Assembly (NCBI RefSeq): GCF_012726205.1
Contig: NZ_JAASAE010000002.1
Coordinates: 124,001 to 188,000, forward strand
DNA length: 64,000 nt
Source: Rhodococcus sp. HNM0569
Lineage (GTDB): Bacteria; Actinomycetota; Actinomycetes; Mycobacteriales; Mycobacteriaceae
Direction of reading: 5' to 3'
In this document: positions 35,577-44,082 of the stretch, one piece after another
How positions within the stretch are numbered: position 1 is the first letter of the stretch
Layout of the letters: every line of letters begins with the position of its first letter
Notes under the pieces: generated by a model
Seen by the model: only the letters and a program-made list of their open reading frames with translations
Told to the model about the DNA's origin: nothing
Databases searched by the model: none
Translations under genes and position numbers: made by a program

Positions 35577-37834
35577 CGGGCGACCGGATCGAGCCGGGCG
35601 CGCTGCTCGCCGACCCGACACTCGACGAGACACTACGTCGACAACTCGCCGTCGCCTGGTCGGGCGCCGAGCCCGATGCGGAGGAGCAGTGGCGGCCGTT
35701 CCTCGACGCCGCCGGTGTGTCCGCCGACCCGTTCGCCGCGGCATGGTTTCCCAGCCTGGTGTCGGCGGCACGCGATCAGGCGCACGCTACGACGCAGCAG
35801 CACGAACTGCTCGACGCGCTCGACACGACCGTCGATGTCGGAGCCGCATTGGACCAGGGCAGTTGCGGACTGTTGTTCTTCGAGAAGTTCCTCCCGTTCG
35901 CGAAAGCACTGGGGTACACGGACGACGACCTCGACGAGTACTACCGGCGTTACGACCTCGAACGCGATATGGATCTGCGCATGTTCGACGCCCATGTCGA
36001 CACGGTACGCGGCGCGGGCGTGGTCGCCGATACCGAGTTCGAGGTGCATCGCGACGGCGCCGCGACCGTGCGCGCCGCGTGGCGCGACGACCTCGGCGCG
36101 ACTGCGTCGGCCGAAGCCGACGCACGCAACCAGCGGGCCGGAGGGCTCACCGAACGTCTGACGGCGCTCACGGACGTGCTGTCGGAGACGCGGCTCACCC
36201 TCGGCAAGGCCGTGGCGCACAAGGCACTCGCGGTGGCGGCGTTGCACTCCGGCGACATCGCCGGGTACGTCCCGGAGCAGATCCGCGTGCTCACCGACAT
36301 CCGACTCGACGGCGTCACGGGCGACGCCCGCGCACGGGTCGCGGAGGCCGCGCGCTGGTTCGCTCCGCTGCGCGCTGCGCAGACCGACCCCACCCAGGTG
36401 GCTGGACACGCCGCGAGCGGCGGGCCTGCTTCGGTCGGCTCCCTCGAGGCGCTCGGGTCGGTGCTCGCGACCGGTGCCGATCCGGTCGGCTCGGACGATC
36501 TCGTGCGCGAAGCGGTCGAGATCGTCGGCGGGTGGCTCGACGGCACCTTCGCGCCACTGTTCGCCGAGCGGCGCACCGCATTCGACGACGCCTGCAGGGC
36601 GTGCGAACGGGACGTCCACGAGGCCTATCGCATCGCCACGGACGAGGCCGACGCCGTGTTCGCCGGATCGGGTTGGGGGCCCGGCGAGACCGCCCCCGGT
36701 CGTGCCGCCGGCGAGGTAGCGAGCGCGCCGTTGCCGGCCGGCGGAGGGCCTGCTCAGCCTGTGCAGTCGGAGTCTCCTGCGGCGCACTCGTCCCCGGCTC
36801 AGCCGCTCACCGGGCCTGTTCCGCCGGACACGGACCGACCCGTCTCGGTGCCGCCGGTCTCCGCGCAGTCGGCAGGCGACCCTGCGGCCGCACCACGGCA
36901 GCCCGCGGCGACGTACGGCACGGGCGGAGAGTCCTCCCCCGCGTCGAGCGGCGGCTACGCTGCTGCGCCGGAGTTCCGCGCCGCCCCTGCCACCGTTGCC
37001 TCTCCGCAGCCGACGTCCGCGTGGCCGAACAGCCTGCAGGGTTTCGACGCCCCGGGCTCAGGTGGTCAGGGGTTCGGTGGGCAGGGCTTCGGTGGGCAGG
37101 GCGTCGGGGGTCAGGCATTTCCGTCGGCAGGTGCCGGAGAAGGCCGGTCCCTGTTCGGGGACCTCGCCGACCTGCTCGGCGAGGTGCGTGACTCGTTGCA
37201 GCCCGCGGTCGACGAGGCGGTATCGGCGCTCACCGAGCATCTCGACGCCGACGACAACGGCGATCTCGGGCGTGACCCTACGCACGACGACCCCGCGCAC
37301 GACGACGCCGGGAGCGAGCACGCCGAGGACGCACTGATCGAGTCCGAGTCGGCGGGTGCCGGCGACGACGATTCGAGCGTCGAACTCGATGGCACGACGT
37401 GGACCCTCGACATCCGAGGAGAGGGTGGCGAGGACGGTGCGACGGTGCTCGAGATGCGCGGCGAGAACGACGAAAGCGCCCGCTTCTCGCTGAGTCTCGG
37501 TGCCGACGGCCTGCCGCGCATCGTGCCGGCGACCGACACCGAACATGTTCCTACCGTGTACGGCGACGGCGCGACCGCGGACGCCGACGGAGATCGGCCC
37601 GGCGAAGCCGCGGTGTACCGCGACGGTCCGGAATCCCCGAGCACGCCGGAATCCCCGAGCACGTCGGAATCCCCGAGCACGCCGGATGCCCCGAGTGCCA
37701 CCGGGGCCGTGCCCGCCGAGCCGCCGTCGAGCGCGTCCGCCGGGCCCGCTCAGCCGGCAGGCGAGGGCGCGGCGGGAGCGCAGGAGGGCGGCTCGGGCAC
37801 AGGTGCGCGACTCTCCGAAGCCGGGCCCCTGTGA
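35573..37834 (+). CDS. Large acidic, Pro/Gly-rich protein, Rv3439c position
   Basis: A 753-residue protein of unknown function. Residues about 1-385 are a helix-rich globular region; after it comes a Pro/Ala/Ser-rich stretch, four GGQGF-type repeats (from 37061), an acidic segment, a possible beta-domain (WTLDIRGEGG to LEMRGENDESARFSLSLGAD), and a PESPST repeat tail (from 37630). No signal peptide or transmembrane helix is evident. It overlaps the EspC-like gene upstream and the small charged gene downstream, resembling the pairing of helical partner proteins with long Pro-rich proteins in ESX loci. Confidence 0.72.
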   Translation: MTGDRIEPGALLADPTLDETLRRQLAVAWSGAEPDAEEQWRPFLDAAGVSADPFAAAWFPSLVSAARDQAHATTQQHELLDALDTTVDVGAALDQGSCGLLFFEKFLPFAKALGYTDDDLDEYYRRYDLERDMDLRMFDAHVDTVRGAGVVADTEFEVHRDGAATVRAAWRDDLGATASAEADARNQRAGGLTERLTALTDVLSETRLTLGKAVAHKALAVAALHSGDIAGYVPEQIRVLTDIRLDGVTGDARARVAEAARWFAPLRAAQTDPTQVAGHAASGGPASVGSLEALGSVLATGADPVGSDDLVREAVEIVGGWLDGTFAPLFAERRTAFDDACRACERDVHEAYRIATDEADAVFAGSGWGPGETAPGRAAGEVASAPLPAGGGPAQPVQSESPAAHSSPAQPLTGPVPPDTDRPVSVPPVSAQSAGDPAAAPRQPAATYGTGGESSPASSGGYAAAPEFRAAPATVASPQPTSAWPNSLQGFDAPGSGGQGFGGQGFGGQGVGGQAFPSAGAGEGRSLFGDLADLLGEVRDSLQPAVDEAVSALTEHLDADDNGDLGRDPTHDDPAHDDAGSEHAEDALIESESAGAGDDDSSVELDGTTWTLDIRGEGGEDGATVLEMRGENDESARFSLSLGADGLPRIVPATDTEHVPTVYGDGATADADGDRPGEAAVYRDGPESPSTPESPSTSESPSTPDAPSATGAVPAEPPSSASAGPAQPAGEGAAGAQEGGSGTGARLSEAGPL
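37061..37120 (+). repeat. 15-base tandem repeat encoding GGQGF
   Basis: Four consecutive 15-base units (GGTGGTCAGGGGTTC, GGTGGGCAGGGCTTC, GGTGGGCAGGGCGTC and a divergent fourth) lie in frame within the large gene at 35573-37834 and encode GGQGF, GGQGF, GGQGV and GGQAF. Confidence 0.85.
37630..37695 (+). repeat. 18-base tandem repeat encoding ESPSTP
   Basis: Three 18-base units of GGAATCCCCGAGCACGCC type at 37630-37647, 37648-37665 and 37666-37683 differ at one base, and a partial fourth follows. They encode an in-frame PESPST/SESPST array near the C-terminus of the large gene. The near identity suggests recent slippage. Confidence 0.85.
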
Positions 37835-38055
37835 CGCACGGGTCGGATGCGGCGCGGCGGCTGCGGCAGATGCGTGCGCGCATGGACGACGAGATCGCCG
37901 ACGTGGTCGAACGGCTGTCGGCGGCACCGCGTGGTGGACGAGACGATCGGGCCGCTGATCCCCTGAGCCCCGATGTCGACAGTGACGATCGCTACCGGGA
38001 CGATGGCTACTTCCGGGACGATCGCTACTTCCGGCCGAGCAGCTGGCTCGAGTGA
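37831..38055 (+). CDS. Small charged protein with aromatic-acidic C-terminal repeats
   Basis: This 74-residue protein begins at the GTG overlapping the previous stop (GTGA). The N-terminal half is a charged helix (RRLRQMRARMDDEIADVVE). The C-terminal part repeats R-DD-x-Y/F units, DDRYRDDGYFRDDRYF, and ends SSWLE. No family is recognised. Its last 31 bases overlap the convergent hydrolase-fold gene. Tight coupling suggests it functions with the two upstream proteins. Confidence 0.68.
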   Translation: MTHGSDAARRLRQMRARMDDEIADVVERLSAAPRGGRDDRAADPLSPDVDSDDRYRDDGYFRDDRYFRPSSWLE

Positions 38056-38885
38056 GCGAGGAGGCTCTTGGCGTCGGTGGACCCCGAGTCCTGCTCGGCG
38101 TCGGGGTCGACCACGGTGGTGCCGGGAAGCTCGGAGTCGTCCGCGAAAGGCTCGTACGCGTTGTCGCCCGCGAGGTGGTAGAGCAGGAAACCGGTGAGCA
38201 GTGCGCGGGTGGTGCGCTGCACGGCGCGGTCCTTGCCGGGCACGCCCAACGCCGAGACGACGCGCAGGCCCTCGACGAACTGGCTCGACGTGCCGCCGTC
38301 CACCTGCCGCAGCACGACGTCGCCGTGCCACGCACGCGCGATCGCACGCGGCTCGGAGTCGCCCGCGTCCTCGCCCATGCCTGAGACGACGAGACCGGGC
38401 GCGTCGAGCTGTGCGGCAACGGACTCGGCGGGCGGCGCAGTACGGGCCGGGAACAGTGCGGCGACGGCCCCGACGTCGCGGCTGCGGGCGGCGAGCACGG
38501 CGGCGCTCGCGCCCATGCCGTGTCCCGCGAACGCGACCTTGGAGGGCTGGACGCTGATGTTGCCGGGGCCGAGGCGCACTCCGACGCAGATGTCGAGGGT
38601 GGCGCGCAGGTCTGCAGCGAGCCCGCGGTGTGACGGCACCAGGCCGCGCTCGCTGTCGGGTGCGGCGACGACGATTCCCCACGACGCGAGGTGCTCGAAT
38701 GTCTTGCTGTAGCGGGCGACGCTCGTCATCCAGTCGTGCCCGAACGCGACGGCCGGGAGGTTGTAGCCCGACTCCGGCGTGTACACGACACCGGGCTGCC
38801 CGGCGAGAGCGAGATCACCACGGAGCACGCGATGCGGCCCCCGCTTGCCGAGGGTCTTGGCCAGTTTCTTCGGATTCGCCGACAC
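38025..38885 (-). CDS. Alpha/beta-hydrolase-fold protein lacking the nucleophile Ser
   Basis: The 286-residue protein has the dienelactone-hydrolase-like fold: strand and loop VAFGHDWMTSVARY near residue 45, and the elbow VAFAGHGMGASAAVLAA at about residue 120. In the usual GxSxG elbow the nucleophile is Ser, but here the motif reads GHGMG, so classical esterase activity looks unlikely. It occupies the position of M. tuberculosis Rv3438. The GTG at 38885 is seven bases after TAACGT (38893-38898, minus strand), suggesting a leaderless message. It overlaps the small plus-strand gene by 31 bases. Confidence 0.8.
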   Translation of the reverse strand: MSANPKKLAKTLGKRGPHRVLRGDLALAGQPGVVYTPESGYNLPAVAFGHDWMTSVARYSKTFEHLASWGIVVAAPDSERGLVPSHRGLAADLRATLDICVGVRLGPGNISVQPSKVAFAGHGMGASAAVLAARSRDVGAVAALFPARTAPPAESVAAQLDAPGLVVSGMGEDAGDSEPRAIARAWHGDVVLRQVDGGTSSQFVEGLRVVSALGVPGKDRAVQRTTRALLTGFLLYHLAGDNAYEPFADDSELPGTTVVDPDAEQDSGSTDAKSLLAHSSQLLGRK

Positions 38886-38990
38886 GGGAGAGACGTTAGC
38901 GGATAGGTGCGGTGTGGGAAGTGCCACTCGCGCGGGTCGGCGGGCCCGAGCGCGGATCCCGTCTGGTGCTGTGGAGTGGCCGGACCCAAG

Positions 38991-38996
38991 TACCCT
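38991..38996 (+). promoter_or_regulatory. -10 element of glmS
   Basis: TACCCT at 38991-38996 ends eight bases before the glmS ATG. A start of transcription at or next to the ATG would give a leaderless or nearly leaderless mRNA. No clear -35 element was found, and there is no ribosome site. Confidence 0.5.
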
Positions 38997-39004
38997 GGGG
39001 AACC

Positions 39005-40867
39005 ATGTGCGGAATTGTGGGATACGTCGGCCATCGGGCGGCACTTCCCGTCGTGGTCGAGGCCCTGCGACGGATGGAGTACCGCGGTTACGACTCGGCG
39101 GGTATCGCGATCCTCGACGGCGAGGGCGGTATCGCGGTCGAGAAGAAGGCCGGGCGCCTCGCGAATCTCGAAGCCGAACTCGGCGAGGCGGGCGAGGACA
39201 CCTTCGCGGGCGCGTCGGGCATCGGGCACACGCGGTGGGCGACGCACGGCCGTCCCACCGACCGCAATGCGCACCCGCATCTCGATGCGAGCGGAAAGGT
39301 CGCGGTGGTGCACAACGGCATCATCGAGAACTTCGCCCCGCTACGCCGTGAGCTCGAGCACGAGGGCGTCGACCTGCACAGCGACACCGACACCGAGGTG
39401 GCGGTCCACCTGGTCGCGCGGGCCTACGAAACGGGCGAGACGGCAGGCGATTTCGTGGCGAGCGCCCTGAAGGTGCTGCAGCGCCTCGACGGTGCGTTCA
39501 CGCTGGTGTTCACGCATGCCGACCACCCCGACACGATCGTGGCGGCCCGCCGCTCGACGCCACTCGTGGTGGGCGTCGGCGAGGGCGAGATGTTCGTCGG
39601 TTCGGATGTCGCGGCGTTCATCGAGCACACGCGCGACGCCGTCGAGCTCGGTCAGGACCAGGTGGTCGTGATCACGCCGGATTCGTACACGGTGATGGAC
39701 TTCGACGGAGCCGAGGCGACCGGAAGCCCGTTCCGTATCGACTGGGATCTCGCGGCCGCCGAGAAGGGCGGGCACGACTACTTCATGCTCAAGGAGATCG
39801 AGGAGCAGCCTGCCGCGGTCGCCGAGACGCTGCTGGGGCACTTCGCGGACGGCAAGATCGTGCTCGACGAGCAGCGGTTGTCGGACCAGGAACTGCGCGA
39901 CATCGACAAGGTGTTCGTGGTCGCGTGCGGCAGTGCCTACCACTCGGGCCTGCTCGCGAAGTACGCGATCGAGCACTGGACGCGGCTGCCCGTGGAGGTC
40001 GAACTCGCGAGCGAGTTCCGTTATCGCGACCCGGTTCTCGATCGATCGACGCTCGTCGTGGCCATCTCGCAGTCCGGCGAGACCGCGGACACGCTCGAGG
40101 CGGTGCGCCACGCGAAGGATCAGAAGGCACGTGTACTCGCGGTGTGCAACACCAACGGCGCCCAGATCCCGCGCGAAGCAGACGCCGTGCTCTACACGCG
40201 GGCCGGCCCGGAGATCGGTGTCGCGTCGACGAAGGCGTTCCTCGCGCAGGTCACGGCCAACTTCCTCGTCGGGTTGGCGTTGGCGCAGGCGCGCGGCACG
40301 AAGTATCCCGACGAGGTGGCTCGCGAGTACGAGGGCCTCGAGTCGATGCCCGACCTGGTCGCGCGGGTGCTCGAGACGGTCGAGCCGGTGCGTGCGCTGG
40401 CACGCGAACTCGCCGATTCGCCTACCGTGCTGTTCCTGGGTCGCCATGTCGGCTACCCGGTGGCGCTCGAGGGTGCGCTCAAACTCAAGGAACTCGCGTA
40501 CATGCACGCCGAGGGCTTCGCGGCAGGCGAGCTCAAGCACGGCCCGATCGCACTGATCGAGGACGAGCTTCCGGTCATCGTGGTGATGCCGTCGCCGAAG
40601 GGCCGCGCGGTACTGCACTCGAAGCTGCTCAGCAACATTCGTGAGATCCAGGCGCGTGGCGCACGCACCGTCGTGATCGCCGAGGAGGGCGACGAGGCGG
40701 TGCGGCCGTTCGCGGATCATCTGGTCGAGATCCCCGCGGCGCCGACGCTGTTCCAGCCGTTGCTGTCTACGGTGCCGCTGCAGGTGTTCGCGGCAGAGGT
40801 GGCGCAGACCCGCGGCTACGACGTCGACAAGCCGCGCAACCTGGCGAAGTCGGTCACGGTCGAGTAG
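39005..40867 (+). CDS. glmS: Glutamine-fructose-6-phosphate aminotransferase (isomerizing)
   Basis: GlmS makes glucosamine-6-phosphate from fructose-6-phosphate and glutamine, the first step to UDP-GlcNAc. The N-terminal glutaminase starts MCGIVGYVGHRAA with the catalytic Cys exposed after Met removal, and RWATHGRPT and NGIIEN are conserved. Two SIS domains follow, with SQSGETADT near residue 357, and the protein ends KSVTVE. It has 620 residues. The ATG at 39005 directly precedes the catalytic Cys, so upstream in-frame starts are rejected. It converges with the cupredoxin gene with only three bases between stops. Confidence 0.97.
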   Translation: MCGIVGYVGHRAALPVVVEALRRMEYRGYDSAGIAILDGEGGIAVEKKAGRLANLEAELGEAGEDTFAGASGIGHTRWATHGRPTDRNAHPHLDASGKVAVVHNGIIENFAPLRRELEHEGVDLHSDTDTEVAVHLVARAYETGETAGDFVASALKVLQRLDGAFTLVFTHADHPDTIVAARRSTPLVVGVGEGEMFVGSDVAAFIEHTRDAVELGQDQVVVITPDSYTVMDFDGAEATGSPFRIDWDLAAAEKGGHDYFMLKEIEEQPAAVAETLLGHFADGKIVLDEQRLSDQELRDIDKVFVVACGSAYHSGLLAKYAIEHWTRLPVEVELASEFRYRDPVLDRSTLVVAISQSGETADTLEAVRHAKDQKARVLAVCNTNGAQIPREADAVLYTRAGPEIGVASTKAFLAQVTANFLVGLALAQARGTKYPDEVAREYEGLESMPDLVARVLETVEPVRALARELADSPTVLFLGRHVGYPVALEGALKLKELAYMHAEGFAAGELKHGPIALIEDELPVIVVMPSPKGRAVLHSKLLSNIREIQARGARTVVIAEEGDEAVRPFADHLVEIPAAPTLFQPLLSTVPLQVFAAEVAQTRGYDVDKPRNLAKSVTVE

Positions 40868-40870
40868 CTG

Positions 40871-41257
40871 TCACGGCGTGACGATCACGGCACCCTGCAT
40901 CTCGGGATGCAGGGTGCACGTGTATTCGTAGGTGCCCGGTTCGGTGAACGTGTAGGTGAACGTGCCGCTCGCCTGGATCGGGCTGCGCAGGACGCCTTCG
41001 GCCGTGCCCGTGCCGCTCACGTCGTGCGGAGTGCCGCGGTCGTCGAACGTCCACGTGACGGTCTCGCCGACGCGCACGGTGAGTGACGCCGGCTGGTAGG
41101 CCATGTCGGCGACCGTGACCGACGGCCCGGCCGGTTCGGTACCGCCGGTGTCGGTGCCGCCGCACGCGACCGCGGTGCCGAGGACGGCAAGCGCGACGAG
41201 CGCGGTGAGGGACCTGCGAAGAGCGGACGCGCGGACGCGGGACTGGCCGGGTGTCAT
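40871..41257 (-). CDS. Cupredoxin-like (plastocyanin-type) lipoprotein
   Basis: The 128-residue precursor has a signal peptide (LTALVALAVLGTAVAC) ending in a lipobox Cys, so the mature protein is probably a membrane-anchored lipoprotein. The cupredoxin domain runs from PSVTVADMAYQPASLTV to the end. Type 1 copper ligands can be placed as His in GTPHDVSG and the Cys, His and Met of YTCTLHPEM. The ATG at 41257 is preferred; TACGCT at 41265-41270 (minus strand) lies seven bases upstream. Electron transfer or copper handling is inferred. Confidence 0.88.
   Translation of the reverse strand: MTPGQSRVRASALRRSLTALVALAVLGTAVACGGTDTGGTEPAGPSVTVADMAYQPASLTVRVGETVTWTFDDRGTPHDVSGTGTAEGVLRSPIQASGTFTYTFTEPGTYEYTCTLHPEMQGAVIVTP
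40890..40917. terminator. Hairpin in the cupredoxin 3' end, likely glmS terminator
   Basis: GCACCCTGCATC at 40890-40901 pairs perfectly with 40906-40917 over a TCGG loop. It lies 22 bases after the glmS stop but inside the coding sequence of the convergent cupredoxin gene, where it encodes part of the copper-ligand motif. Confidence 0.55.
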
Positions 41258-41336
41258 GTGTGCGAGCGTAGCGACCGGCGCGCGCGGAAACGCGTAACGT
41301 GCGATCCGCACGGGATCCCGGCACGGAGGGAGCGCA

Positions 41337-42815
41337 ATGCGGGGCTACTTCACGACGGCGCGGACACGCGAGGCCGAGGCCCCGCTCATGGATTCGCTCC
41401 CCGACGGCACCCTGATGAGGCGGGCTGCGTACGGGCTGGCGCGCATCGCGGCCCGTGAACTCGAGAGGCACACCGGCGCGGTCGCGGGCCGACGGGTCGG
41501 GCTGCTCGTCGGTTCGGGTGACAACGGTGGCGACGCGCTGTGGGCCGGCACGTTCCTGCGCCGCCGCGGCGTCGCCGTCACGGCGCTCCTGCTCTCGCCG
41601 GGCAAGGAGCACGCGGCGGGTGCGTCGGCCTTGCGCCGCGCCGGGGCCCGGTTCGTCGATGCGACCGACCCGGGCGCGCCGGACGAGTTCGATCTGGTGC
41701 TCGACGGCATCGTCGGTATCTCGGGTCGCGGGCCGCTGCGCCCCCGCGCCGCCGAACTCGTCGCAGGCCTGCGGGCTCCGATCGTCGCGGTGGATCTGCC
41801 GAGCGGTGTCGACGCGGACACCGGCGCGGTCGACGGGCCGAGTGTCGACGCCGACGTCACGGTCGCGTTCGGCGTCCTCAAACCCGTCCATGCGCTTGCG
41901 GCAGCTCGGTGCGGGCGGGTCGAGCTCGTCGACATCGGGCTCGACCCGGGCGAGCCGTCGTTCGCCGCGTACGAGCCGGCCGAGGTAGGCGCCCTCTGGC
42001 CGGTTCCCGGCCCGGGCGACGACAAGTACAGCCAGGGTGTCGTGGGCGTCGTCGCAGGCAGCGAGGGGTATCCCGGTGCCGGTGTGCTGTGCACCGGTGG
42101 TGCGGTGACGGCCACGTCGGGCATGGTGCGATACGCGGGCCCCGACGCGAAGTCGATCGTCGCGGCGTGGCCGGAGGTGATCGCGACCCCCGATCTCGAG
42201 TCGGCGGGGCGCGTCCAGGCTTGGGTCGTCGGGCCCGGTGCGGGCACCGACGACGCCGCGGCGGATCGGCTGCGGGCCGTGCTCGCCACGGATATGCCGG
42301 TCGTCGTGGACGCGGACGGTCTGACCTTGCTCGCGCGGGAACCGGCGCTCGTGACGCGCCGCGCCGCGCCGACCCTGCTGACCCCGCACGCAGGGGAGTT
42401 CGCACGACTCACCGGCGAGGACGTCGGGGCGGACCGGGTGGCGGCGGTGACCGAACTCGCCCGGGCGTGGGGTGTCACGGTGCTGCTCAAGGGTCGTGCG
42501 ACGGTTGTGTCCGACGGCGAGCAGGCCCTGGTCAACGACGCGGGAGCGTCGTGGTCGTCGACTGCGGGATCGGGCGACGTGCTCTCCGGCATCCTCGGTG
42601 CGCTCGTCGCGTCCGGTCTGCGCCCGCTCACTGCGGCGGGCCTGGGAACGCGTGCGCACGCTCTGGCCGCCAACCTCGCGGCGCACGGCGAGAGCGACGA
42701 GGCGTCCGGCGGCCTGGGCGCGGCGCCGGTCGCGGCGGGGGCGATGCTCGCTCGGCTGCGCGATGCGGTGCGGGTGCTGCGGGCCTCCGCGGGAGCGCGC
42801 GGAGACCTCGCATGA
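41337..42815 (+). CDS. nnr: Bifunctional NAD(P)HX epimerase/dehydratase
   Basis: This enzyme repairs hydrated NADH and NADPH. The N-terminal epimerase (YjeF_N-type) domain covers about residues 1-215, with GSGDNGGDALWAGTFLRRRG and VAVDLPSGVDADTG. The C-terminal ADP-dependent dehydratase domain has the nucleotide loop VGPGAGTDDAA, LLTPHAGEFARL and TAGSGDVLSG. The total of 492 residues fits the fused bacterial form. GGAGGGAG precedes the ATG. It is divergent from the cupredoxin gene and upstream of alr, as in M. tuberculosis (Rv3433c). Confidence 0.94.
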   Translation: MRGYFTTARTREAEAPLMDSLPDGTLMRRAAYGLARIAARELERHTGAVAGRRVGLLVGSGDNGGDALWAGTFLRRRGVAVTALLLSPGKEHAAGASALRRAGARFVDATDPGAPDEFDLVLDGIVGISGRGPLRPRAAELVAGLRAPIVAVDLPSGVDADTGAVDGPSVDADVTVAFGVLKPVHALAAARCGRVELVDIGLDPGEPSFAAYEPAEVGALWPVPGPGDDKYSQGVVGVVAGSEGYPGAGVLCTGGAVTATSGMVRYAGPDAKSIVAAWPEVIATPDLESAGRVQAWVVGPGAGTDDAAADRLRAVLATDMPVVVDADGLTLLAREPALVTRRAAPTLLTPHAGEFARLTGEDVGADRVAAVTELARAWGVTVLLKGRATVVSDGEQALVNDAGASWSSTAGSGDVLSGILGALVASGLRPLTAAGLGTRAHALAANLAAHGESDEASGGLGAAPVAAGAMLARLRDAVRVLRASAGARGDLA

Positions 42816-42894
42816 GTGCGCGTGACCGGCATCTCGTGTGGCCGAGCTGCACCGGGCGACCGCGAAACCCGCTCACGGTGGCAGTATCGGAGGC

Positions 42895-44082
42895 ATGACT
42901 GTGCTCGATTCCGGAGACCGGTCGACCGGCGACGACCCGCTCGTCACGTCCGGCCGCCCGCAGCTCGAGGCGATCGTCGATCTCGACGCGATCGCCCACA
43001 ACGTCGGGGTTCTCCGCGAGCACGCGGGCGACGCCGCGCTCATGACGGTCGTCAAGGCCGACGCGTACAACCACGGCGTGGTCGCGGTCGCGCGCACGGC
43101 GCTCGCCGCGGGCGCGGATCAACTCGGCGTCACCACGGTCGCCGAGGGGCTCGAGCTGCGTGCCGCGGGCATCGACGCGCCCGTGCTCGCGTGGCTGCAC
43201 ACCGTCGACGCCGACTACGCGGCGGCGATCGTGGCGGGCATCGAGATCGGGGTGTCCTCGCCGAGGCATCTCGCCGCGGTGGTCGCGGCCGCCCAGGCGG
43301 TGGGCAGTCCCGCGGTCGTGACGGTCAAGATCGACACCGGCCTGAACCGCAACGGTGTCGCGCCGGACGAGTGGGACACGATGGTCGACGCGCTGGCCGC
43401 CGCGGTCGCGGACGGCGCGATCCGACTGCACGGGGCGTTCACGCATCTCGCGCACGCCGACGAGCCCCACCATCCGGTCATCGACCGGCAGAAACAGCGC
43501 TTCGACGACGCGCTCGCCCAGCTGCGCCGACGGGGGCTCGAGCCCGACGTCGTGCATGCGGCGAACTCGGCGGCCACACTCACCCGGCCCGACCTGCGCT
43601 ACGACATGGTGCGTCCCGGGATCGCGCTCTACGGCCTCACTCCTGTGCCCGAGCTCGGTGACTTCGGGCTGCGGCCCGCGATGAACCTGCGGGCGCGGGT
43701 CGCGCTCGTCAAACACGTTGCCGAGGGCGAGGGCGTGTCGTACGGGCACATCTGGGTCGCGCCGAAGGACACGACCGTCGCGCTGCTGCCGATGGGCTAT
43801 GCCGACGGGCTGCCACGGCTGCTGAGCCAGAAGTTCGAGGTCCAGCTCGGCGGCAAGCGTCGGCGGGCGATCGGCCGCGTGTGCATGGACCAGGTGGTCG
43901 TCGAGCTCGGTCCCGATGCGGACGGTGTCGTCGAGGGCGACACCGCCTACGTGTTCGGCAACGGCGACCACGGCGAACCCAATGCGCTCGCGTGGGCCGA
44001 GGAACTCGGCACGATCCACTACGAGATCGTGTGTGGCATCCGGGGCCGCACGACGCGCACGTACGCAGGCGGCGGGCAATGA
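42895..44082 (+). CDS. alr: Alanine racemase
   Basis: Alr is a PLP enzyme that makes D-alanine for peptidoglycan. The PLP Lys is in TVVKADAYNHG (Lys54), the second catalytic residue is Tyr283 in GVSYGHIW, and MVRPGIALYG is conserved. The ATG at 42895 gives 395 residues. CAGTAT at 42882-42887 lies seven bases upstream, and GGAGG is too close to be an efficient ribosome site, so the gene may be leaderless. Its stop overlaps the hydrolase start (ATGA). Confidence 0.96.
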   Translation: MTVLDSGDRSTGDDPLVTSGRPQLEAIVDLDAIAHNVGVLREHAGDAALMTVVKADAYNHGVVAVARTALAAGADQLGVTTVAEGLELRAAGIDAPVLAWLHTVDADYAAAIVAGIEIGVSSPRHLAAVVAAAQAVGSPAVVTVKIDTGLNRNGVAPDEWDTMVDALAAAVADGAIRLHGAFTHLAHADEPHHPVIDRQKQRFDDALAQLRRRGLEPDVVHAANSAATLTRPDLRYDMVRPGIALYGLTPVPELGDFGLRPAMNLRARVALVKHVAEGEGVSYGHIWVAPKDTTVALLPMGYADGLPRLLSQKFEVQLGGKRRRAIGRVCMDQVVVELGPDADGVVEGDTAYVFGNGDHGEPNALAWAEELGTIHYEIVCGIRGRTTRTYAGGGQ

